15,963 nt of DNA from assembly GCA_016296785.1 (NCBI GenBank), contig JAEDHX010000047.1, positions 1-15,963 on the forward strand, given 5' to 3'. This DNA comes from Coprococcus sp. Its GTDB lineage: Bacteria > Bacillota > Clostridia > Lachnospirales > Lachnospiraceae. Position numbers and translations under genes: made by a program. Below are positions 7,682 to 13,789 of the stretch, piece by piece. Every line of letters starts with the position of its first letter. Positions within the stretch are counted from its first letter, which is position 1. The notes beneath the pieces were generated by a model. That model was not told the DNA's origin. It saw nothing but the letters and a program-made list of their open reading frames with translations, and did not search any database.

Positions 7682-8320
7682 ATGAATAAAGAGGATTTGC
7701 TTCTATATGCTGTAACAGACAGATATTGGTTAAATGGTGATACACTATTAAATCAGGTAGAGCAGGCAATCAAGGGAGGAGCAACATTTGTTCAGCTTCG
7801 CGAAAAAAACATGTCACATGATGAATTTCTTGCCGAAGCAAAAGAGATAAAAGCTTTATGTGCTAAGTATAAAGTTCCTTTCGTAATAAATGATGAGGTT
7901 GATATTGCTATAGAAATTGACGCAGATGGCGTACATGTTGGACAAAGTGATATGAATGCTATGGATGTAAGGGCCTTAATTGGTCCGGATAAAATCCTTG
8001 GCGTTTCCGCACAGACAGTTGAACAGGCTAAGCTTGCAAAGGAAAATGGAGCTGATTATCTTGGTGTTGGTGCTGTGTTTCCTACAGGCTCTAAGGATGA
8101 TGCAGATGATGTAAGCCATGAGGAGCTAAAGAAGATTTGTGATGCTGTAGATATTCCTGTTATTGCGATTGGAGGAATCACTGCTGATAATGTTATTGAG
8201 CTATCCGGAAGCGGAATATGTGGTATTGCTGTAATAAGTGCCATATTTGGACAAAAAGATATTGAAAATGCAACATTATATCTGAAAAAGCAGACTATTA
8301 AGATGTTAGAAGGTAAGTAA
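7682..8320 (+). CDS. thiE: Thiamin-phosphate synthase
   Basis: Joins HMP diphosphate (from ThiD) and thiazole phosphate (from ThiM) into thiamin monophosphate. It is a 212-residue TIM-barrel protein with YAVTDR (9-14), VQLREK (37-42), the pyrophosphate/Mg region FVINDEVDIAI (67-77), ADGVHVGQSD (81-90), ILGVSAQT (105-112), GVGAVFPTGSKDDAD (128-142) and PVIAIGGI (159-166). TTGGAG lies 8 bases before the ATG. Only one base separates its stop from the HAD gene, so the two are translationally coupled. Confidence 0.97.
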   Translation: MNKEDLLLYAVTDRYWLNGDTLLNQVEQAIKGGATFVQLREKNMSHDEFLAEAKEIKALCAKYKVPFVINDEVDIAIEIDADGVHVGQSDMNAMDVRALIGPDKILGVSAQTVEQAKLAKENGADYLGVGAVFPTGSKDDADDVSHEELKKICDAVDIPVIAIGGITADNVIELSGSGICGIAVISAIFGQKDIENATLYLKKQTIKMLEGK

Positions 8321-8321
8321 T

Positions 8322-8969
8322 ATGATAAGTGGAGCAATATTTGATGTTGATGGTACTTTATTAGATTCTATGCCTATGTGGGAGCATGCAGGAGAAAGAT
8401 ATCTGTCCGGCTTAGGTATTAAGGCGGAGGATAATCTTGAGGAAATACTATTCACACTTACAATGAGTGAGGGCGCAGCATATATTAAGAGAAAGTATTT
8501 GCCGAATTTGTCTGAGGAAGAAATATTAAAAGGTATAAATAATACAATATCTGATTTCTACAAATATGAAGTTCGGACTAAGCTTGGTGTCAGAGAGCTA
8601 TTAAATGAGCTGAAAGATAGAAAGATTCCAATGACGATTGCTACATCTACTGATAGAATGCACATAGAAGCTGCACTCAACAGATTAGGTCTTATTGATT
8701 ATTTTGTTAAGATAAATACATCTACAGAAATTGGTGTAGGAAAAGAAAAGCCGGATATATTCATTGACTGTGCTAAAGCAATGAATTCTGACATTAGTAA
8801 TACATATGTATTCGAGGATGCATATCATGCGGCTAAGACGGCACGATACGCAGGCTTTATTGTTATTGGAATACTTGATGATTCGAGTAAGGCTCATCAT
8901 GATGAATTGATAAAGTATAGTAATCTATGTTTTAAAGATTTTCCGGAATATAGTGAAATAGTAAATTAG
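8322..8969 (+). CDS. HAD-superfamily phosphatase of the thiamin operon (candidate thiamin-monophosphate phosphatase)
   Basis: A 215-residue HAD hydrolase of the beta-phosphoglucomutase-like subfamily. The four motifs are intact: DVDGT with D8 and D10, a helical cap after LLDSMPMWEHAG, motif II around T108 in IATST, K143 in KEKPDIF, and acidic E165-D166 in VFEDAYHA. It starts one base after thiE and ends 8 bases before thiD, so it is made with them under TPP control. HAD proteins in such operons, like plant TH2, are known or proposed to dephosphorylate thiamin monophosphate where thiamin is then pyrophosphorylated rather than using ThiL. That role is inference here; HMP-phosphate or general house-cleaning activity is possible. 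Confidence 0.85.
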   Translation: MISGAIFDVDGTLLDSMPMWEHAGERYLSGLGIKAEDNLEEILFTLTMSEGAAYIKRKYLPNLSEEEILKGINNTISDFYKYEVRTKLGVRELLNELKDRKIPMTIATSTDRMHIEAALNRLGLIDYFVKINTSTEIGVGKEKPDIFIDCAKAMNSDISNTYVFEDAYHAAKTARYAGFIVIGILDDSSKAHHDELIKYSNLCFKDFPEYSEIVN

Positions 8970-8977
8970 GAGGACAT

Positions 8978-9763
8978 ATGAAAACAGCGCTTACAATAGC
9001 AGGAAGTGATTCTAGCGGCGGTGCAGGGATACAGGCTGATTTAAAAACCATGATGGCGAATGGTGTATATGGTATGAGTGCAATTACTGCATTAACTGCA
9101 CAAAATACGCAGGGTGTATATGGAATTATGGAGGTTACTCCGGAATTCTTAAAGGCGCAGATTGATGCTGTATGTACTGACATTTTCCCTGATGCAGTTA
9201 AAATTGGTATGGTTTCTTCAATAAAGCTAATTGAGACGATTGCATTTGCAATTAAAGAGCACAATATAAAGAATATTGTTTTAGATACGGTAATGGTTGC
9301 AACAAGTGGTGCAAAGCTGCTAGATGATGATGCAATTGATGCATTAAAGGAATGTTTGATTCCTATGTCAACTATTATTACTCCTAATATTTTAGAGGCA
9401 CAGATATTATCAGGAATAACAATAAATGATTCTAGTGACATGGAAGAGGCTGCCGGACTATTATTTGAGAAATATGGCTGTAATGTATTATGTAAGGGAG
9501 GTCATAGTATAAATGACGCAAATGATTTGCTTATGACAGCTGATGGCCCTACATGGTTTTATGGCAATCGAATTAATAATAGTAATACGCATGGCACCGG
9601 ATGTACCTTATCAAGTGCAATAGCTGCTAATTTAGCTCTTGGATATAATATTTTTGATTCTGTAAACAGATCGAAGAAATATATATCAGATGCACTGAAT
9701 GCTATGCTTGATCTGGGTAAGGGAAGTGGTCCGATGAATCATGGATTTAGATTTTTTGAATAA
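8978..9763 (+). CDS. thiD: Hydroxymethylpyrimidine (phosphate) kinase
   Basis: Phosphorylates HMP to HMP phosphate and then HMP diphosphate for ThiE. The 261-residue ribokinase-fold protein has LTIAGSDSSGGAGIQADLKT (5-24), GVYGMSAITALTAQNT (29-44), LDTVMVATSG (102-111), ITPNILEA (134-141), LCKGGH (171-176) and HGTGCTLSSA with C209 (205-214). AGGAGG precedes the ATG, the strongest ribosome-binding site in the operon. With ThiM and ThiE it completes a salvage route. thiC and the thiazole-synthesis genes are absent from this locus, and no clear terminator follows. Confidence 0.97.
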   Translation: MKTALTIAGSDSSGGAGIQADLKTMMANGVYGMSAITALTAQNTQGVYGIMEVTPEFLKAQIDAVCTDIFPDAVKIGMVSSIKLIETIAFAIKEHNIKNIVLDTVMVATSGAKLLDDDAIDALKECLIPMSTIITPNILEAQILSGITINDSSDMEEAAGLLFEKYGCNVLCKGGHSINDANDLLMTADGPTWFYGNRINNSNTHGTGCTLSSAIAANLALGYNIFDSVNRSKKYISDALNAMLDLGKGSGPMNHGFRFFE

Positions 9764-9799
9764 TAATCTGTTTTGAATATGATATTTTGAAAAAATAAG

Positions 9800-9828
9800 T
9801 TGATATTATTTCTTTCTTGTGATATAGT
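9800..9828 (+). promoter_or_regulatory. Promoter of secG
   Basis: TTGATA (9800-9805), 17-base spacer, TATAGT (9823-9828), with extended -10 TGA at 9820-9822. Predicted start about 9835, giving a leader of about 50 bases. Confidence 0.75.
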
Positions 9829-9885
9829 AGGCAGAGTTGATGCATTTTTTTATTTTGCATAGTCCGTAAGAATGGAGGTGTCACT

Positions 9886-10128
9886 ATGTTAAGAAATATT
9901 GTTATGATAGTTTATGTTATAATATGTATAGCATTGGTTATAATAGTTCTTTCTCAGGAAGGAAAGGAAGCCAGCCTGACTAATTCAATTTCAGGTGGCG
10001 GATATAATGACTCATATTGGAGTAAGAATAAGGGTAATTCAAAGCAGGAGATACTTAAGAAGGTAACAACCGTTCTTGGTATATTATTTGTACTTATTGC
10101 ATTATTACTTGATTCTAAGTTTTTCTAG
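9886..10128 (+). CDS. secG: Preprotein translocase subunit SecG
   Basis: Small accessory subunit of the SecYEG protein-export channel in the cytoplasmic membrane. It has 80 residues and two membrane spans: about 3-22, ending in the family signature VLSQEGKEASL, and about 57-76, separated by a glycine-rich loop with SGGG and SYWSKNKGNS. Length and topology match Firmicute SecG. GGAGGTG precedes the ATG. It has its own promoter and terminator, yet keeps the common Firmicute position ahead of rnr-smpB-ssrA. Confidence 0.95.
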   Translation: MLRNIVMIVYVIICIALVIIVLSQEGKEASLTNSISGGGYNDSYWSKNKGNSKQEILKKVTTVLGILFVLIALLLDSKFF

Positions 10129-10145
10129 AATATGAGAATTATATA

Positions 10146-10180
10146 GGGTGCTTGCATATTATGTAGGCGCCCTTTTTGTT
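10146..10180 (+). terminator. Intrinsic terminator after secG
   Basis: GGGTGCTTGCAT (10146-10157) pairs with ATGTAGGCGCCC (10161-10172), 12 bp including three G-U pairs, triloop ATT, then TTTTT. Some read-through into rnr remains possible, since no clear rnr promoter is seen. Confidence 0.85.
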
Positions 10181-10208
10181 ATCTTGTAATATGAATAATA
10201 CAAGATAA
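10179..10208. repeat. 10-bp perfect inverted repeat upstream of rnr
   Basis: TTATCTTGTA (10179-10188) and TACAAGATAA (10199-10208) around a 10-base centre. No T-run follows. It may be an operator or an RNA hairpin in the rnr leader. A TTGTAA and TAATAT pair overlaps it at a poor 15-base spacing, so I do not call a promoter. Confidence 0.5.
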
Positions 10209-10256
10209 TATGGTGATGATAAAAAGTGATTATATTTGTTATTTAAGGTGATTGGT

Positions 10257-12434
10257 ATGTCAGATAATACTTTACGAAATGAAAGAAAAGAGAATATTTA
10301 TAATCTGATTTGTGATAAATCGTATGTTCCGCTGAAGTTTAAGGAATTGTGCTATTTGTTGCAGGTACCTGAAGGGGATAAGTATGAGCTTAAGGATATA
10401 TTGAATGAGCTTGTTGATGATGGCCTGATTGCAAGGACAAATAAGGGTAAATATCAAAAACTGGGTGAGGGAATATATCGCGGTAAGTTCATTAGTAATA
10501 GCAAGGGCTTTGGATTTGTAAGGGTTGAAGGCATTGATGAAGATTTCTTCATTCCAATTAATAAAACCTGTGGAGCATTCCATGATGACACTGTTCTTAT
10601 TCAAATTACCGGTACACCTTATGGAAAGAGAACGGAGGCAGTAGTTCTTAAGGTTCTTGAAAGAGGACTTAAAAGATTAGTTGGTGTATATGAGCAGAAT
10701 AAGAGCTTTGGCTTTGTTATCCCTGACAATAGAAGAATTGATGGAGATATATTTATATCAAAGAAGAATTCTATGGGTGCTATGACAGGTCATAAGGTTG
10801 TAGTAGAGCTTACAAGCTATGGTGATAAAGTGAAATCTGCAGAAGGAAGAATTGTCGAAATAATAGGTCATATAAATGATCCTGAAACGGATGTATTATC
10901 TGTTGTGAAGGCACTTGATATACCTGTTGATTATCCGGAAGATGTTATGGTATCACTAAAGAATATACCTGAGAGTGTATCATCAAAGGAGATGGCAGGA
11001 AGATATGACCTCAGACATCTTACAACAGTTACTATTGATGGTGAAGATGCTAAGGATTTAGATGATGCGATAACACTTTATGAAGAAGATGGTTTATATA
11101 AGCTTGGTGTCCATATTGCAGATGTTTCTCATTATGTTAAGGAGAATTCTCCTTTAGATAAAGAAGCCCTCAAAAGAGGTACAAGCTGTTATCTTATTGA
11201 CAGAGTAATACCTATGCTTCCACATAAGCTTTCTAATGGCATTTGCTCATTAAATCAGGGACATGACAGGCTTGCACTTAGCTGTCTTATGGATATTGAT
11301 AGTAACGGTCATATTGTTAATCATAAAATATGTGAAACAGTAATAAATGTAGACAAAAGAATGTCTTATTCAAGTGTATCGGCAATAATAGAAGATGATG
11401 ATGAGGCAGTGAAGGAAGAGTATAAAGAACTTGTCCCTATGTTTTATCTTATGCTTAAGGTATCAGATATGCTTCGTGCAAATAGAAAAGCCAGAGGTTC
11501 AATTGATTTTGACTTTGATGAATCTAAGATAGTGATTGGTGAGGATGGTCTTGTATCCTATGTTGGTGCATATGAAAGAAGACGTTCAAATGGAATCATT
11601 GAGGATTTTATGCTTGCTGCAAATGAAACAATAGCCGAGGATTATTTTTGGCAGGAGCTTCCGTTTGAATATCGTGTACATGAAGCACCAGATTCAGAAA
11701 AGGTTAAGCAGCTTGCAATATTAATAAGCAAATTTGGTTATTATTTCAAGACCTCAAAGGACAATATTCATCCTAAGGAATTTCAGAAGCTTTTGAATAA
11801 GATTGAAGGCAGTGACTGTGAGAGCTTAGTTAGTCGAATGACACTAAGAACAATGCGTCAGGCAAAGTATTCAACAGAATGTACAGGTCATTTCGGACTT
11901 GCCTGCAAATATTATTGCCATTTTACATCACCTATCAGAAGATATCCTGATCTTCAGATACATCGTATTATAAAAGATAATATTCATGGAAGATTAGATG
12001 AGAATAGAATTAATCATTATTACGCTATACTTGATAAGGTTGCAGATGATAATTCGAAGAAGGAAAGACGGGCTGAGGAAGCTGAAAGAGAGGTTGAGAA
12101 GCTTAAGAAGGTTGAGTATATGTCAGCTCATATTGGAGAGATATACGAGGGTATTATTTCAGGAGTAACAAACCGTGGAATATATGTTGAGCTACCTAAT
12201 ACCATTGAAGGCTTTGTAAATGTGTCGAACTTGTACGATGATTATTATTGTTTTTCTCAGGAAGAATATGCTATGATAGGCGAGGAAACAGGTAAAAAAT
12301 ATGCAATAGGTGACAGGATTAAGGTAAAGGTAAAGAGTGCTGACAAGATGAGTCGTACAATAGATTTTGTTATTTCTCATAAAGGAGATGATTCGGGTGG
12401 CAAAGGAAAAAGGAAACAGAATAATAGCAAATAA
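10257..12434 (+). CDS. rnr: Ribonuclease R
   Basis: Processive 3'-to-5' exoribonuclease that degrades structured RNA, including defective mRNAs released by trans-translation. The ATG at 10257 follows AAGGTG; an in-frame TTG at 10236 has no such site. The 725 residues divide into a winged-helix N-terminus (about 10-65), two cold-shock domains (about 72-135 and 140-205; GFGFVRV and SFGFVIP), the RNB catalytic domain (about 250-575) with D261, D267, D269 and D270 in DGEDAKDLDDA, and a C-terminal S1 domain (about 630-715; GEIYEGIISGVTNRGIYVEL). A lysine-rich tail ends GKRKQNNSK. Its last 38 bases overlap smpB, coupling the two. Confidence 0.97.
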   Translation: MSDNTLRNERKENIYNLICDKSYVPLKFKELCYLLQVPEGDKYELKDILNELVDDGLIARTNKGKYQKLGEGIYRGKFISNSKGFGFVRVEGIDEDFFIPINKTCGAFHDDTVLIQITGTPYGKRTEAVVLKVLERGLKRLVGVYEQNKSFGFVIPDNRRIDGDIFISKKNSMGAMTGHKVVVELTSYGDKVKSAEGRIVEIIGHINDPETDVLSVVKALDIPVDYPEDVMVSLKNIPESVSSKEMAGRYDLRHLTTVTIDGEDAKDLDDAITLYEEDGLYKLGVHIADVSHYVKENSPLDKEALKRGTSCYLIDRVIPMLPHKLSNGICSLNQGHDRLALSCLMDIDSNGHIVNHKICETVINVDKRMSYSSVSAIIEDDDEAVKEEYKELVPMFYLMLKVSDMLRANRKARGSIDFDFDESKIVIGEDGLVSYVGAYERRRSNGIIEDFMLAANETIAEDYFWQELPFEYRVHEAPDSEKVKQLAILISKFGYYFKTSKDNIHPKEFQKLLNKIEGSDCESLVSRMTLRTMRQAKYSTECTGHFGLACKYYCHFTSPIRRYPDLQIHRIIKDNIHGRLDENRINHYYAILDKVADDNSKKERRAEEAEREVEKLKKVEYMSAHIGEIYEGIISGVTNRGIYVELPNTIEGFVNVSNLYDDYYCFSQEEYAMIGEETGKKYAIGDRIKVKVKSADKMSRTIDFVISHKGDDSGGKGKRKQNNSK

Positions 12435-12867
12435 TAAAAAAGCATACTATGATTATTTTATAGAAGAAACATATGAAGCAGGTATAGCGCTTGCAGGTAC
12501 AGAGGTTAAATCATTAAGACAAGGCCATTGTAGTATTAAGGAAGCATTTATTGGTATAGATAAAGGCGAGATGTATATTCATCATATGAATATCAGTCCT
12601 TATGAAAAGGGTAATATATTTAACAGAGACCCTCTTAGGACAAGAAAGCTATTATTACACAGATATCAGATAAATAAGCTTATTGGACAACAAAAGGTTA
12701 AGGGATATACAATTGTTCCATTAAAGGTTTACCTAAAAGATGGTCTTATGAAGATGGAGATTGGTCTTGCAAGAGGAAAGAAGCTTTATGATAAACGTCA
12801 GGAGATTGCAAAAAAAGACGTTAAGAGAGAGGCGGAAAAGGAATTTAAGATTAGAAATCTTGGATAA
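12397..12867 (+). CDS. smpB: SsrA-binding protein SmpB
   Basis: Binds the tRNA-like part of tmRNA and brings it to stalled ribosomes. I set the start at GTG 12397 because AAAGGAGATG lies 9 bases before it; this gives 156 residues beginning MAKEKGNRIIANNKKA, normal for SmpB. An upstream in-frame ATG at 12367 would add ten residues without a ribosome-binding site. Family motifs: YDYFIEETYEAGIALAGTEV, SLRQGHCSIKEAF, MYIHHMNISPYE, and RKLLLHR. The C-terminal basic tail is RGKKLYDKRQEIAKKD followed by KREAEKEFK, the part that occupies the empty mRNA channel. It overlaps the end of rnr; ssrA lies about 400 bases downstream. Confidence 0.97.
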   Translation: MAKEKGNRIIANNKKAYYDYFIEETYEAGIALAGTEVKSLRQGHCSIKEAFIGIDKGEMYIHHMNISPYEKGNIFNRDPLRTRKLLLHRYQINKLIGQQKVKGYTIVPLKVYLKDGLMKMEIGLARGKKLYDKRQEIAKKDVKREAEKEFKIRNLG

Positions 12868-12889
12868 TATGAAAATTTTTTGTGAAAAG

Positions 12890-12919
12890 TTAGCATTATT
12901 TTAAATAATATGTTATACT
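12890..12919 (+). promoter_or_regulatory. Promoter upstream of the small membrane-protein gene and ssrA
   Basis: TTAGCA (12890-12895), 18-base spacer, TATACT (12914-12919) with extended -10 TGT at 12911-12913. A 15-base palindrome, ATTATTT-T-AAATAAT (12895-12909), lies in the spacer. It is the nearest good promoter upstream of ssrA. Confidence 0.6.
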
Positions 12920-12950
12920 ACGAAAAGAATTTGTCAGGAGGACTTAAGAA

Positions 12951-13268
12951 GTGAGCCAGAGTAAGGTTGAAAGACGAAAATATGAAAAAAAGCATAGAGA
13001 ACAGATAAAGAAAAAGGAGAAGGCTAAGAAGGCACTTGCGATTACTGCAGTTGTTATTGTTATTTGCGGAATTCTTGGTGCTACAGTTGGCGTAAGACTT
13101 TATAAGACTATGCCTAAGTATGTTAAAGCAGATAAGCTCTCAAAGGTTGTAGAGCAGGCTTGGTATGATAGTGGCTATGAAGGCGTTCTTCCTGCAACAG
13201 CTACTGATGCAGAGGATGATTCAGAAGATACAACAGATGATACTTCTAATGAAGATTCAGTTAACTAA
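12951..13268 (+). CDS. Small single-pass membrane protein, unknown function, directly upstream of tmRNA
   Basis: I do not recognise a named family. The 105-residue product starts at GTG, 9 bases after a perfect AGGAGG, so translation is likely. Residues 1-27 are very basic (RRKYEKKHREQIKKKEKAKK) and probably coiled or helical in the cytosol. About 28-50 form one membrane span (ALAITAVVIVICGILGATVGV). About 51-85 are soluble, including KVVEQAWYDSGYEGVLP. The last 20 or so residues are acidic and disordered (DAEDDSEDTTDDTSNED). The positive-inside rule places the acidic tail outside. The stop codon lies 4 bases before tmRNA base 1, so both probably share a transcript. Confidence 0.85.
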   Translation: MSQSKVERRKYEKKHREQIKKKEKAKKALAITAVVIVICGILGATVGVRLYKTMPKYVKADKLSKVVEQAWYDSGYEGVLPATATDAEDDSEDTTDDTSNEDSVN

Positions 13269-13272
13269 TTAA

Positions 13273-13617
13273 GGGGTTGACTGGTTTCGACAGGGGTTTT
13301 GAAGCTATGGAAGCCATCCGTGGTCCGGATCCACGTTAAAAGACGGAAATTAAAAATAAACGCTAACGATAATTTAGCTTACGCTGCCTAGTTGCAGCTG
13401 CTGCCTTTAAGGTCCACCGAGCCTTTTAGATGCAGTATCATCCTTCGGTAAACTCTTTTATGTAAGCTTTGCCATAAAAGAAAATTCATGAAGCTACCTG
13501 TTCTTATAGCCTGTTAGTGGGCGGTAAGGATGGGGAATAATAAAACACTGACTATGATGGAAGAAGCTGTAGTGAATGGGCCTTTGGACGCGGGTTCGAC
13601 TCCCGCCAGCTCCACTA
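13273..13617 (+). ncRNA. ssrA: Transfer-messenger RNA (tmRNA)
   Basis: Rescues stalled ribosomes and tags the unfinished protein for proteolysis. The 5' end GGGGTTGACTGGTTTCGAC and 3' end GCGGGTTCGACTCCCGC-CAGCTCC-A form the tRNA-like domain, with a 7-bp acceptor stem (GGGGTTG with CAGCTCC, two G-U pairs). The tag frame begins with the resume codon GCT at 13362 and reads ANDNLAYAA before TAG at 13389-13391. With the alanine brought by tmRNA the tag is AANDNLAYAA. The acceptor is followed by A-CTA rather than CCA, so CCA must be added after transcription; the mature encoded end is near 13614. The pseudoknot region lies between 13392 and about 13560. The RNA begins 4 bases after the upstream gene. 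Confidence 0.97.
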
Positions 13618-13629
13618 TGTGGATGAAAG

Positions 13630-13661
13630 GGAACTCAATATATCATTGAGTTTCTTTTTTT
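13630..13661 (+). terminator. Intrinsic terminator after ssrA
   Basis: GGAACTCAAT (13630-13639) pairs with ATTGAGTTTC (13645-13654) around a 5-base loop, 10 bp with one G-U pair, followed by seven T. It ends the tmRNA transcript. Confidence 0.85.
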
Positions 13662-13700
13662 AGCTTAATATATGTTTTAGTATATTATTAGTGTAAATAA

Positions 13701-13729
13701 TTGTATATACTGTTGTAATATGTTATATT
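13701..13729 (+). promoter_or_regulatory. Promoter of the GGDEF-EAL gene
   Basis: TTGTAT (13701-13706), 17-base spacer, TATATT (13724-13729) with extended -10 TGT at 13721-13723. Predicted start about 13736, leaving a leader of about 54 bases. The gap from the ssrA terminator to the start codon (13662-13789) holds nothing else I can support. Confidence 0.65.
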
Positions 13730-13789
13730 TATAGTAGTTTTTTGGCTAAATACTGTAAAGTATATTTTTTTAACAGGAAGTGATAATTA

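Noticed and set aside
8932..9441. 169-codon reverse-strand reading frame opposite thiD
   Set aside because: It lies antisense to a clear thiD, its hydrophobic serine-rich product looks like a complement artefact, and no ribosome-binding site or promoter supports it. The same holds for the other reverse-strand frames.
10236..10256. TTG start for RNase R
   Set aside because: No ribosome-binding site; AAGGTG lies just before ATG 10257.
12367..12396. Upstream ATG start for SmpB
   Set aside because: AAAGGAGAT lies downstream of it and fits GTG 12397, which gives the normal SmpB N-terminus.
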